Made by a program: the position numbers and the translations under genes
The notes under the pieces: model-generated
Databases searched by the model: none
What the model saw: only the letters and a program-made list of their open reading frames with translations
Told to the model about the DNA's origin: nothing
Shown: positions 45,882-54,987 of the stretch, in pieces
Numbering within the stretch: the first letter of the stretch is position 1
How the letters are laid out: each line of letters begins with the position of its first letter
DNA from: Acidianus ambivalens
GTDB taxonomy: Archaea > Thermoproteota > Thermoprotei_A > Sulfolobales > Sulfolobaceae
Assembly (NCBI RefSeq): GCF_009729015.1
Contig: NZ_CP045482.1
Coordinates: 1,670,001 to 1,734,000 of the forward strand
Length of the DNA: 64,000 nucleotides
Direction: 5' to 3'

Positions 45882-47198
45882 TCATCTCTTCAGCATCTCG
45901 CCTTTAGATCCTTTTACATCTTCATCAAAAGCTAATTCCCCCTTGATGAACGTCTTTACAACTTTAGCCTTAAATTTTACACCTTCATAAATTGAATGAT
46001 CCATTTTACCGTGCCAATCTTTAACTACCCAATCTTCTCTCTTTATTACAGTAAAATCCGCATCAGAACCAATACTGAAGCCTTTGCCTTTAATTCCGTA
46101 AAGTTTTATTTGATCTTCAGAGGTTATCTCAGCTACATGTTCTGGCGAAATATAGCCATCAAACATTAAGCTCATTATAGTAGGCACCAGGAATTCTGTT
46201 GAAGCGACACCGTTAGGTACTTCTATGTAACTTAATGCCTTATCCTTATAAACAGACATATAACCGGAATAATCACTGCCCAATGTAAAAATATTTTTCA
46301 AATTATCTACTAACTCTTTTCTCATTTCCTTACTCCTTAAAGGAGGGGACATTATGAACCTCTTACCGTCTGGTCTATTATAATAACTTTCATCGAAAAC
46401 GAGATAGTGAGGGCATGTCTCCGCATAAACTTCTGCACCTTTTTTCTTCCATGCCTCAATTATCTTTAACGAATTAGGAGAAGAAACGTGAACTATATAA
46501 GTTTTAGCTTTAGTTAGATAAGCCATCATTGAGACTCTATTTACTGCTTCTTCTTCCACTTCAGGAGGCCTAGTCAACGCATGATAAATTGCCTCCTCTT
46601 TATTACCATATTCTTTCTGTAATTCATCTATAACGTCTCCGTTCTCTGCATGTACTGCTACTACACCTCCTAATTCCTTAACTTTCCTCATAGTTCTCAT
46701 TATATTCTCATCATCTAACTGCATACTCCCTTTATAAGCCATGAAAACTTTAACGCTCTTTATTCCTAGTTTAAATATTTCGTCTAAGTACTTGATATGC
46801 TCCCCATCCCTTACAATGAGGTGAAAAGAATAATCTACCATAGACTGATTAGATGCTTTCTCTATTTCTTCTTTTACCTTCTTTAATACATCTTCTCCTT
46901 TGCCTGGATCTATGAAGTTGATAAATGAGGTTATACCGCCAGCTAATGCAACTTCGCTTCCAGTCTTATAATCGTCGGCGGTGGGTATAATTTCCCTTGC
47001 GCCCAAAAATCTGGAATTGAAATGAGTATGCCCATCAATAACGCTCGGCAGAACGTAATAACCAGATAAATCAATTACTTTCTCTTCTCCTATAGGCGTA
47101 ATTTCCTTCTTAATTTCCTTAAATTTACCATCCTCTACCTTAAAGTCTGCTTCCAATATTCCTTTAGATGTAATAATTCTTGCGTTCTTAAATATCAT
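45882..47198 (-). CDS. Hydantoinase/dihydropyrimidinase/allantoinase-type amidohydrolase (copy 1)
   Basis: 438 residues of the cyclic-amidase branch: VIDGHTHFNSRF (HxH), carboxylated-Lys region SVKVFMAYKGSM, VAVHAENGD, YIVHVSSPN and metal Asp in TLGSDYSGY. The GSDH of many relatives reads GSDY. It opens cyclic amide rings (dihydropyrimidines, hydantoins or allantoin). Start overlaps the Mo-hydroxylase stop by 4 nt, indicating coupled translation and consecutive steps. Confidence 0.83.
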   Translation of the reverse strand: MIFKNARIITSKGILEADFKVEDGKFKEIKKEITPIGEEKVIDLSGYYVLPSVIDGHTHFNSRFLGAREIIPTADDYKTGSEVALAGGITSFINFIDPGKGEDVLKKVKEEIEKASNQSMVDYSFHLIVRDGEHIKYLDEIFKLGIKSVKVFMAYKGSMQLDDENIMRTMRKVKELGGVVAVHAENGDVIDELQKEYGNKEEAIYHALTRPPEVEEEAVNRVSMMAYLTKAKTYIVHVSSPNSLKIIEAWKKKGAEVYAETCPHYLVFDESYYNRPDGKRFIMSPPLRSKEMRKELVDNLKNIFTLGSDYSGYMSVYKDKALSYIEVPNGVASTEFLVPTIMSLMFDGYISPEHVAEITSEDQIKLYGIKGKGFSIGSDADFTVIKREDWVVKDWHGKMDHSIYEGVKFKAKVVKTFIKGELAFDEDVKGSKGEMLKR

Positions 47199-49144
47199 TT
47201 CGATAACCTACATGGAACTTTATTACACTCTAAACCTAAATCATTTATTGCATTTATGAAAGCTGCATAACCTCCAGAAATACTGTTTTCTCCTACTCCT
47301 CTTACTCCAGATGGAGTATTGGAAGGCGTATGCAATAGCTCTATCTCAAATTTAGGAGCTTCTGCTATGGTAGCTATAGAGTATTCAATCTCATCTTCAG
47401 TGTTTTCTAAGAAAGATCCGCTTATCGCTTGTAATGCTCCGCCCATAAGTTGACCCTTAACTACTTCATCATCGCCAGTAATGCCTACGTCCGCAATTAT
47501 GTAATTATATAAAGGCTTAACGTTACCTAACTCATCCTTATTAACAACTACAATTTGACCACTAACTGTACCAACAAATTCTGGTGTCTCATAACATTCT
47601 TCCACGCTCAATTCCTTTAATTTCCACGGCTCTTGTCTCATTATCCTCGCAATCTTTTCCCAATCGAGGTTATCGTCTATCTTCTTCGCAATTTCCTTTA
47701 ATTTTCTAACTGCTAATATTGCAGCATTTCCGGCAGTTAGCATAGACCTGCTTGCCCAAACTCCATAACCGTTAATGTTAGTTTTACCTAATTCTACTTT
47801 AATCTTATCATAACCCAACTCTTTAGACACTATTTTCCTTATGGAATTGTCCATCCTCTGGCCTTGATTGGTCAGAGTAGTTTCTATAATTATCCAGCCA
47901 TCCAGATCAAGTCTTGCTCTAACGCATTCGTAACCTGGAATTAAAGACTTTTCATGCTTTACCATAATTTCGGAATTTGGAGCTGCATATTGCACGTAAA
48001 GGCTTATACCAATTCCTTTACCATAAATTCTCCTTAATTCCTCGTATTTTTTACTTAGTTTATCTATTACAGCATTTACGTCACCAACGTCGCCTTCTAA
48101 TTTTCTCTTCACGTTTATCTTCCTAACTTCTATCGGAGAAATTTTAGTCCTCTTAGATATTTCATCCATTATCCTTTCCATTACTAATATTGCCTCTGGC
48201 CTTCCGAACCCTCTATAAGCTCCTTGCGGAGGTTTGTTACTAACCTTAACTATAGCATCATAATATAATTCGAAATCGTAAAGGCTTTTCATTGTTCCAA
48301 GGGTTACAAAAAGAGGGGAAATTCCAGTAAACGGTAATAAATAAGCTCCTGCATCATAAGTAATTTTATCTACAACATAATCTAGTTTGCCAGAATTTCT
48401 ATAGCCTACTCTTAATTCGTGAGTTTGATCTCTAGCTTGAGAAGTCATAACATTTTCTGTTCTTGTTTCAACCCACTTTAAATTCTTATTGAGCTTATAA
48501 GCTAACGCTATTACAGAAAGCTCCTCATAATTAACGTCTTGTTTTAATCCAAATCCTCCTCCTACATTAGGTACTATTATTGATATTCTATTTTGAGGAA
48601 TTTCAAGCATTTCAGATACTAGCATCTTTACTACTGTGGGAATTTGTGTGGATAAATGAATAATTAATTGATCTCCTTGATTTTTTACAGCAACAATTCT
48701 TGTTTCCATGCTATAGGGTGCATTCCTATTAAAATCGACCCTAAGGTTAAACTCGTTTTCAGAACTTACTTCACCTTTACCGTTGCCGTCCTTAAAAATT
48801 ATATTATCTGGAACTTCCTCGTATACTGGCCCCTCGTATGGCTCGTAGTTTACTTCTACTTCCTCAATTTTATCAAAAGCGTCATATCTATCATTACCTA
48901 TTACAATTCCGAGAGGCTGGAATTTATAAACAGCTTTGTATTTAGGTAATAATGGCACGTCAGGAATTCTTAATGAGCTCTTATCGTAAACCGTAGGTAT
49001 TTTAAACTCTTTGAGATCTTCGTAAGTAAAGGCTTTACCGGCTATTGAGAACTTTGCGTGTTTCAATTGAGATCTTATGAATGCTACATATTCATAATTT
49101 CCATCTATAGTTATATCATCTACATAATTTATTGTCCAACCCAT
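47195..49144 (-). CDS. Molybdenum hydroxylase large subunit (xanthine dehydrogenase/CoxL family)
   Basis: 649 residues, somewhat short for the family (~700-780). Motifs: PLGIVIGNDRYDAFDKIEEV (N-terminal domain), NVGGGFGLKQD (about 195, moco site), PQGAYRGFGRPEA (about 307, substrate Arg loop), LTNQGQRMDN and the active-site Glu in GVRGVGENSISGG near the end. The AYRGFGRPE loop resembles xanthine/purine-type more than CO dehydrogenase (which has AYRCSFR). No 2Fe-2S or CoxM-like FAD subunit is next to it. Expected to hydroxylate a heterocycle or aldehyde. Confidence 0.85.
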   Translation of the reverse strand: MGWTINYVDDITIDGNYEYVAFIRSQLKHAKFSIAGKAFTYEDLKEFKIPTVYDKSSLRIPDVPLLPKYKAVYKFQPLGIVIGNDRYDAFDKIEEVEVNYEPYEGPVYEEVPDNIIFKDGNGKGEVSSENEFNLRVDFNRNAPYSMETRIVAVKNQGDQLIIHLSTQIPTVVKMLVSEMLEIPQNRISIIVPNVGGGFGLKQDVNYEELSVIALAYKLNKNLKWVETRTENVMTSQARDQTHELRVGYRNSGKLDYVVDKITYDAGAYLLPFTGISPLFVTLGTMKSLYDFELYYDAIVKVSNKPPQGAYRGFGRPEAILVMERIMDEISKRTKISPIEVRKINVKRKLEGDVGDVNAVIDKLSKKYEELRRIYGKGIGISLYVQYAAPNSEIMVKHEKSLIPGYECVRARLDLDGWIIIETTLTNQGQRMDNSIRKIVSKELGYDKIKVELGKTNINGYGVWASRSMLTAGNAAILAVRKLKEIAKKIDDNLDWEKIARIMRQEPWKLKELSVEECYETPEFVGTVSGQIVVVNKDELGNVKPLYNYIIADVGITGDDEVVKGQLMGGALQAISGSFLENTEDEIEYSIATIAEAPKFEIELLHTPSNTPSGVRGVGENSISGGYAAFINAINDLGLECNKVPCRLSK

Positions 49145-49295
49145 CTTAGAATCATTTTATTTTAAATAATCATATATATACTTTACTTGTAATGTATTTG
49201 CATAAATAAGTAAGGATCTATATAATTTAGTTACTCTATTTTTACATAATTAAGTAAATAGAAATCTTTATTTTAAACGCAAGTTCTTTTTTCTT

Positions 49296-50099
49296 ATGCG
49301 TATAGCTGTTATTCAAACATATATGACCTGGGATAAGAAAGATAATGTAGAAAGACAAGTAGAAATGGTAAATAAGGCTGCTGATAACGGCGCAAAAATA
49401 ATTTCCTTAGATGAACTATCAAACACCGTATATTTTCCATTTGAACAAAATCCTAAATATTTTGAATTTGCAGAAGATGAGAAGGGCTATACTATACAAA
49501 GATTTAGGGAAGTCGCAAAAGAGAGAAAAGTAAACATAATCGTTCCTATATTTGAAAGAGACTCAAGGAATCTTAACTTCTATAATACTGCATTCATAAT
49601 AAACGATCAAGGAGAAATTATAGGCAAATACAGAAAAACGCACTTACCGCAGGAGGATAAATTTAACGAATATTATTTCTTTAAGGTAGGAGACTTAGGT
49701 TTTCCAGTATTTAATTTAAGTGGAGTAAATGTAGGAGTAATAATATGTCATGATAGACACTTCCCAGAGACAGTAAGGGCAGAGGTAGTTAAAGGAGCAT
49801 GGATTGTATTTGTTCCTTCCGTTGCTGCATTTAAGGAAATCTGGGAATTAGAGTTAAAAGCACATGCAGTATTCAATACTTCTTACGTTGTAGGAATAAA
49901 TAGAATAGGCAAGGAATACCCTGAGCAAAGTGAGGAATACTTTGGGGAGTCCATGATCGTTTCTCCAATGGGCGAGATAATAAGTAAAGCAGGAAATAAA
50001 GAAGAGATAATTTACGCAGATGTTAACGAAGAAGAAGTAGTAAAGGCTAGGATAAAGAGGCCGTTCTTAAAAAAGAGATTAAATAGCTATGGACTCTGA
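49296..50099 (+). CDS. Nitrilase-superfamily C-N hydrolase (N-carbamoyl amidase/beta-ureidopropionase-like)
   Basis: 267 residues with the Glu-Lys-Cys triad: Glu in SLDELSNTVYF (about 40), Lys in KYRKTHLP (about 112) and Cys in GVIICHDRHFPE (about 149). The THLP and CHDRHFPE contexts are like N-carbamyl-putrescine or beta-ureidopropionase branches. It would hydrolyse carbamoylated products of ring-opening enzymes encoded on both sides. It is transcribed alone on the plus strand and overlaps the convergent amidohydrolase end by 21 nt. Confidence 0.85.
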   Translation: MRIAVIQTYMTWDKKDNVERQVEMVNKAADNGAKIISLDELSNTVYFPFEQNPKYFEFAEDEKGYTIQRFREVAKERKVNIIVPIFERDSRNLNFYNTAFIINDQGEIIGKYRKTHLPQEDKFNEYYFFKVGDLGFPVFNLSGVNVGVIICHDRHFPETVRAEVVKGAWIVFVPSVAAFKEIWELELKAHAVFNTSYVVGINRIGKEYPEQSEEYFGESMIVSPMGEIISKAGNKEEIIYADVNEEEVVKARIKRPFLKKRLNSYGL

Positions 50100-51296
50100 A
50101 GAGTAATTCTCATAAACTATCTTACCGTTACTAATAACCATTCTTCTTGGTTTTATTTCAACTAAAATATCTTTCAAATTATTTCCTTCAAATACTACTA
50201 GGTTGGCCTTCATACCTTCTTTTAATCCGTACTCGTTTATGTTTAGTGCCTTAGCCCCATTGTAAGTCATGAGCTTAAAAAGGTCTTCAAAGTATTGTGA
50301 AAAGTACATGTAGTCTCCTATCATTAGAGCAAAGGATGCCTTTAATAAATCTCCATCTCCGATGGGATTTAACTGGTTTTGAATATCGTCATGACCCAAG
50401 GCTACGTTAACTCCGTTGTAAATCATTTCCCTCACTCTAGGAATTCCTCTCCTTTTTGGATAGTCTTCAAACGCACCAGAACCTTCAAGTTCAGTTATTG
50501 GAGAAACAATTACGCTAATTCCTGCTTCTTTTAACCACTTCATTAACCTTAAGGCATAATCTGAGTGATACGAATGCATCGCGAGGAGGTGACTAAGGGA
50601 AACTTTATTAAAATACCTCCTTCTCAATGCCTCAGAGACTATTATCTCGCTAAATCTCGAGCTAGGATCATCAGAATAATCTGCGTGAAAATCCATTAAT
50701 ATTCCTTTTTGTGTAGCAATGTCAAATATCTTTTTTATCATTCTTATTCCGTCTTCTACCGATGGCTGTAAATGTGGTTGTCCGCCTATACCGTCGACTC
50801 CGAAATCTATGGCCTTCCAAATTCGCTCTTCAATTTCATCATTAAAATAATCATAACTTTGAATAAAGCCTATAATCTGAATAAATATTTTATTCTTGAA
50901 TTCTTCTTTAACTTTCATTATACTGTTAAGTCTTTCTCTCCATTTTTTACCATCAATCATTACGTGAGTTCTAACGTAAAGTGAACCAGCTTTTATATAA
51001 TATATTATGGATTTTTTCATTAGTGAGTAAATTTCATTCTCAGTTAAATTTTCTTTACATTCCATTAATACTTTTAATGCCTCCTCAAATTTAGGAGTAG
51101 AAGCCTCTTTGCATAAGTCTAAGAGAAAATTACTATCGATGTGGGCATGAGAGTCTACAAGCCCTGGAGATACTATTCTTCCTCCTAGGTCTATTCCTTC
51201 ACCTTCAATATTTTCTGCGATTTTTACAATTCTATCTCCATTTATCTCCATGTCAATTTTCTTACCTTCCAGAGTTCTCAAATTTTTTAATATCAT
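50079..51296 (-). CDS. Cytosine-deaminase-like metal-dependent amidohydrolase (copy 3)
   Basis: 405 residues. DSHAHIDSNFLLDL (HxH), YVRTHVMID, MDFHADYSDDPSSRFSE, LSHLLAMHSYHSD and LGHDDIQNQLNPIGDGD follow the same order as in the copies at 22795 and 44676. Overlaps the upstream FAD oxidase gene by 4 nt, so the two are translationally coupled and probably act in sequence on one substrate. Confidence 0.8.
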   Translation of the reverse strand: MILKNLRTLEGKKIDMEINGDRIVKIAENIEGEGIDLGGRIVSPGLVDSHAHIDSNFLLDLCKEASTPKFEEALKVLMECKENLTENEIYSLMKKSIIYYIKAGSLYVRTHVMIDGKKWRERLNSIMKVKEEFKNKIFIQIIGFIQSYDYFNDEIEERIWKAIDFGVDGIGGQPHLQPSVEDGIRMIKKIFDIATQKGILMDFHADYSDDPSSRFSEIIVSEALRRRYFNKVSLSHLLAMHSYHSDYALRLMKWLKEAGISVIVSPITELEGSGAFEDYPKRRGIPRVREMIYNGVNVALGHDDIQNQLNPIGDGDLLKASFALMIGDYMYFSQYFEDLFKLMTYNGAKALNINEYGLKEGMKANLVVFEGNNLKDILVEIKPRRMVISNGKIVYENYSSESIAI

Positions 51297-52429
51297 TGAA
51301 ACACCAACTTTCCAGGGTTAAGCAGATCATCTTCATCAACTTTTCTCTTAAAATCGATCATCTTCTTTAGTCTATCCGCCTCAACTCTATCATTAACTTT
51401 GTAAGAGTGAAGATTAAAACTATAGCCTTCAATCTCCGGTAACTTATCATAGCCTAGAAAGTAAGTGTGGGAGAACAACTTATTTCTAGATTTAGATAAC
51501 TCACATGATATCATAGCTTTCATTCCTTCAATATAATTTAATTTTTCTAGGGGAATATCTAATGAATTGTAATTAACTTTTGTTTTATTTACAGCTGTAA
51601 AATATGTTCCTGCAAAGGTAGTTATTAAGTCTTTTAATGAAGCTTCTTCTCCCTCGCCGTAAACTCCTGCTATAACGTTCCATTTATCCCATTTCCTATT
51701 AGGCTCAATCAACTCAGCCATTTGCTTATTTCTTATGCTAATGAATTCTGCATCGTCCAAAATTTTTAATGAAAAATCTATAGCGTTAACTAGTGAAGTA
51801 AAGGACCTTCTTATTACCTTAACCTTTCCTTGTCTTTTTACAGTTCTCATTTTTATCTTGCTTATAATCCCAGTAGTTCCAGCAGATTGTACTACTGAAT
51901 ACACGTCATCACCACTAAGTGAGAAGAAACCTTTAGGAGTGTAAACTTCCACTTCCTTAACGTTATCCCAAACTGCCCCATTTCTTAAAGAACCAAAACC
52001 CAGTGAACCTCCAGCTACGTAACCTCCTATCGTAGCCATGTAAAAGCTAGTCGGAATAGTAGGTAAGTCTTCTATGCCTATTTCATTAAATTCGCTCCCT
52101 GGCCTAGTTATTAGGTAATTGCTCCTTCTTTCAAATCCCTTAAAGCCAGTTATATCAACTATAATAGTACCTTCTTTTATAGGTATAGTTTCACCCAGCG
52201 TGTTACTTCCGGATCCTCTTACAATTATTGGAAAATGGTATTCATTAATAAGTTCCATTAAAGCTCTTATTTCTTCCTCATCCTTTATTTTAATAACAGC
52301 CTTAGGTATCTTTCTTATTGAAGATAATAATGGAGATAGATAACCGTAATCTATTGAATATTTCTCTAAAGTCTCTTTATCGGAATACACTTCAAAGTAT
52401 TGAGATAAAATTTTCTCTACTTCTATCAT
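51293..52429 (-). CDS. FAD-linked oxidase (PCMH/GlcD-like)
   Basis: 378 residues. The FAD-binding PCMH domain is visible as FPIIVRGSGSNTLGETIPIK (about 70-90) and ATIGGYVAGGSLGFGSLRNG (about 132-151). The C-terminal substrate domain is shorter than in GlcD (~460-500 total) but ends with DEDDLLNPGKLVF, the usual VAO-family tail. Oxidises an alpha-hydroxy acid, amine or heterocycle. Coupled to a deaminase-like amidohydrolase, in the same strand direction as the hydantoinase and Rieske genes upstream. Confidence 0.8.
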   Translation of the reverse strand: MIEVEKILSQYFEVYSDKETLEKYSIDYGYLSPLLSSIRKIPKAVIKIKDEEEIRALMELINEYHFPIIVRGSGSNTLGETIPIKEGTIIVDITGFKGFERRSNYLITRPGSEFNEIGIEDLPTIPTSFYMATIGGYVAGGSLGFGSLRNGAVWDNVKEVEVYTPKGFFSLSGDDVYSVVQSAGTTGIISKIKMRTVKRQGKVKVIRRSFTSLVNAIDFSLKILDDAEFISIRNKQMAELIEPNRKWDKWNVIAGVYGEGEEASLKDLITTFAGTYFTAVNKTKVNYNSLDIPLEKLNYIEGMKAMISCELSKSRNKLFSHTYFLGYDKLPEIEGYSFNLHSYKVNDRVEADRLKKMIDFKRKVDEDDLLNPGKLVFQ

Positions 52430-52462
52430 ACATAAATTAATTATTGCAACTTTTTATAAACT

Positions 52463-53707
52463 TTACTTAACTAGCTTACCCGTAAAGGAATCATCTTTAA
52501 TTTCCTCGTTTTCTATTACAATTTTACCATTAATTATTACAGTATCAGGCTTGCCTATGACTTCGTACCCTTCATAAGGAGTCCAATCCGCCATATGAGT
52601 GTTTTCAACTGATATTTTCCACTTCTTCTCCTGATTATAGATGACTAGGTCTGCATCATATCCTTCCTCTATTTTTCCTTTATTTAATCTATTCAACTTT
52701 GCAGGATTTTCGCTTAATAATTTGACGGCTAGACTTAAAGGCAAATTCCTTTTTATAAATTCTGTTATTATCATAGGTACTCTAAGTTCTATTCCGGGTA
52801 AACCAGGTACAAGGTCTGGAAACTCTCTATGTTGTTCTTTAACTTCCTTATCAAACCAATTATGATCTGTAGCGATCATAAAAATCTTATTTATTCTACT
52901 CCAAAGCTCTTCTGGATTTCTAACTGGTGGAGAGGTAACAAATAGATAAGAGTCCTTTCTATCATAAACTTCCTTACTTAATATTAAATGATGAAGGACT
53001 ACCTCTCCTAAAAGTTTTCCTTCAATTATATCTAAAGTCTTACCGCTACTTACGTGGGCTATTACGCCTTTATCTACTATGGCCTTAGCTCTTAATACTG
53101 CTGAAAGCTCAGTTTCCTCGGGTCTGGTTATTAAATGAAGTTTAGGATCTCCTTTTTTCCCTTCAGCCAAGGATTTTATTAGATCCTCATCTTCTGCATG
53201 AACCATTATATATCCATCAAATTTCCTCACGAGATCGTTAATTCTTATTAATCCACTTAAGGAGCTTTTAATTCCTGCATATTCTATCATCATGAATTTC
53301 ACGGATTTAAACCCAGATTTTAATACATTAATTAAATTCTCAGTCACATCACTAGCAAATATGTGAAAGGAATAATTTACAAAGGAGTCTTTAAATTGTT
53401 CAATCCTTTCCTCAACGCTTGGAGACCTATCAGAGAAGGCAAAGTCTATTACAGTTGTAGTTCCTCCAAAAGCAGCTGCTATAGTACTTTTCCTAACAGT
53501 ATCAGACGTTGGAACTTTCAAATATCTTTTGAAAATATGAACGTGGTTATCTATTCCTCCGGGTAATAAGAGCTTTCCATGACCGTTAATTAATTCTTCT
53601 CTCTCGTTAATTACTTTACTAACTTTAACTATTTTGCTTCCTTCTATCTTAACGTCTCCTTCTATAATTCCGTTTTCTGTTATTATCTTAACTTCTTTTA
53701 TTATCAT
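52463..53707 (-). CDS. Hydantoinase/dihydroorotase-type amidohydrolase (copy 2)
   Basis: 414 residues. LPGGIDNHVHIFKRYL (HxH), SVKFMMIEYAG around the bridging Lys, IMVHAEDED, VIAHVSSG and metal Asp in MIATDHNWF. The sequence departs more from dihydropyrimidinase than the copies at 45882 and 62144, nearer to dihydroorotase/allantoinase-like members. It overlaps the Rieske gene stop by 4 nt, so ring oxidation and ring opening look coupled. Confidence 0.8.
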   Translation of the reverse strand: MIIKEVKIITENGIIEGDVKIEGSKIVKVSKVINEREELINGHGKLLLPGGIDNHVHIFKRYLKVPTSDTVRKSTIAAAFGGTTTVIDFAFSDRSPSVEERIEQFKDSFVNYSFHIFASDVTENLINVLKSGFKSVKFMMIEYAGIKSSLSGLIRINDLVRKFDGYIMVHAEDEDLIKSLAEGKKGDPKLHLITRPEETELSAVLRAKAIVDKGVIAHVSSGKTLDIIEGKLLGEVVLHHLILSKEVYDRKDSYLFVTSPPVRNPEELWSRINKIFMIATDHNWFDKEVKEQHREFPDLVPGLPGIELRVPMIITEFIKRNLPLSLAVKLLSENPAKLNRLNKGKIEEGYDADLVIYNQEKKWKISVENTHMADWTPYEGYEVIGKPDTVIINGKIVIENEEIKDDSFTGKLVK

Positions 53708-54648
53708 TTTACAAGACCCAGCTCTTTTATTTCCCCCAAAGTTTTTCTTAAATAATGTCTATAAAGTATTGAAGCCTTATCTGCCTTAACGTGAATTTCT
53801 TTCTTAGTATCAAGGTAATATTCATAAGGCTGGGTTTCTAGAATTTCTTTATCTTGAGATATAATTTCGTCTTCAAATTTTCTAATCTTGTCCTCATTTA
53901 CATCAAATGCATAATTCATGAAAATCCAAGCAAAGACTATACTTCTATCTTTACTTTCGGGTTTAATGGTAAATATCATCGAAAATACCTTACCGTCATT
54001 TTCCTTTGAGAAGTATAAAAATAGCGGTCTTAGTACTTTATAAGTATAAGTAAAATATCTCCCTTCGCCAATTCCGTCTGGATTAGGTTGCCATACTGAA
54101 ATGTTTTCGGCTATTACTCCTTCTTCAGTTAATTTTGCCTCGTACTCTGGTATCTTAGGAAAAGAAGGACTGCCTAAATATCCATCGTGGACATATGGAA
54201 AATGAGAGACGTCCAAAAGATTCTCTAAGACTCTAAACGGGTTAGCATTAATGTAATAAGGACCGCACTTAATTTTCCTAAAACTTTCATCATACCATTC
54301 CTTAATATAAGGAATATCGTATTTAGGCTCTCTAATTGAAATCCATATTATACCATATTTCTCCTTTATATAATATTTTTCCAATGAAACATTAATCTTA
54401 CCTCCTAAAGAAGGAACGTATGTAAGTTTACCATCAAAATTAAATCTCCAGCCATGGTAAGGACACTGAATTTCTTCATCAAGCAATTTTCCCTTGGAGA
54501 GTTTAGCTAGTCTATGAGGGCATCTATTGCTTAAAGCAACTAATTTACCTCCCTTTTTTATAATTAATATATCCTTACCCAGCAAGCTCACTTCGTAAAG
54601 ACCTTTAACGTCGTCTGAAAATGCTACTGGTAACCATTCATTATACAT
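53704..54648 (-). CDS. Rieske non-heme iron oxygenase alpha-type subunit
   Basis: 314 residues. Rieske [2Fe-2S] site: CPHRLAKL (about 43) and CPYHGWRF (about 62). Mononuclear iron site: NLLDVSHFPYVHDGYLG (about 163), with the Asp-x2-His-x4-His pattern of ring-hydroxylating and demethylating oxygenases. Bacterial HpxD of purine use and Vanillate/PaO-type oxygenases are of similar length. No reductase gene adjoins. First gene of an operon with a hydantoinase. Oxidative attack on a nitrogen heterocycle is the likely role. Confidence 0.85.
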   Translation of the reverse strand: MYNEWLPVAFSDDVKGLYEVSLLGKDILIIKKGGKLVALSNRCPHRLAKLSKGKLLDEEIQCPYHGWRFNFDGKLTYVPSLGGKINVSLEKYYIKEKYGIIWISIREPKYDIPYIKEWYDESFRKIKCGPYYINANPFRVLENLLDVSHFPYVHDGYLGSPSFPKIPEYEAKLTEEGVIAENISVWQPNPDGIGEGRYFTYTYKVLRPLFLYFSKENDGKVFSMIFTIKPESKDRSIVFAWIFMNYAFDVNEDKIRKFEDEIISQDKEILETQPYEYYLDTKKEIHVKADKASILYRHYLRKTLGEIKELGLVK

Positions 54649-54978
54649 AAAAAATGCTTAAGGAGGGTATTTAAAAACGTGGCGGTATAACCCTCTGAAA
54701 AATTTTAAATTAGAAAGGGAAGATTCATCATTCTAAATTTCAGGAAAATAAAGTATAATGCTTGTAAAAAGTAAAAGTTTTTTATCGAACATGAGAATTT
54801 TTTGTTTAAAAAATGAATAGCGTTATTAAGAAAACATTTGCTATGTGGAAAAGTTTTTAATTTTCTAGGAATATTGTTCATGATTTATATGAATATTAAT
54901 CAAAAATACATTCATATAAATTTAAACTTTTAAGTACTACACGTAAAATACTTATAAATAGAACTAGGAATCATTTCA
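54649..54978. promoter_or_regulatory. Divergent regulatory region with a 12-bp inverted repeat
   Basis: This 330-bp gap separates the Rieske operon from a permease. ATTTATATGAAT (54883-54894) and ATTCATATAAAT (54910-54921) are perfect inverted copies with a 15-bp spacer. CTTATAAATA (54951-54960) is the probable TATA box of the permease, so the repeat sits just upstream of it, at an activator or silencer position. No small gene was seen. Confidence 0.45.
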
Positions 54979-54987
54979 TTGATTAAA

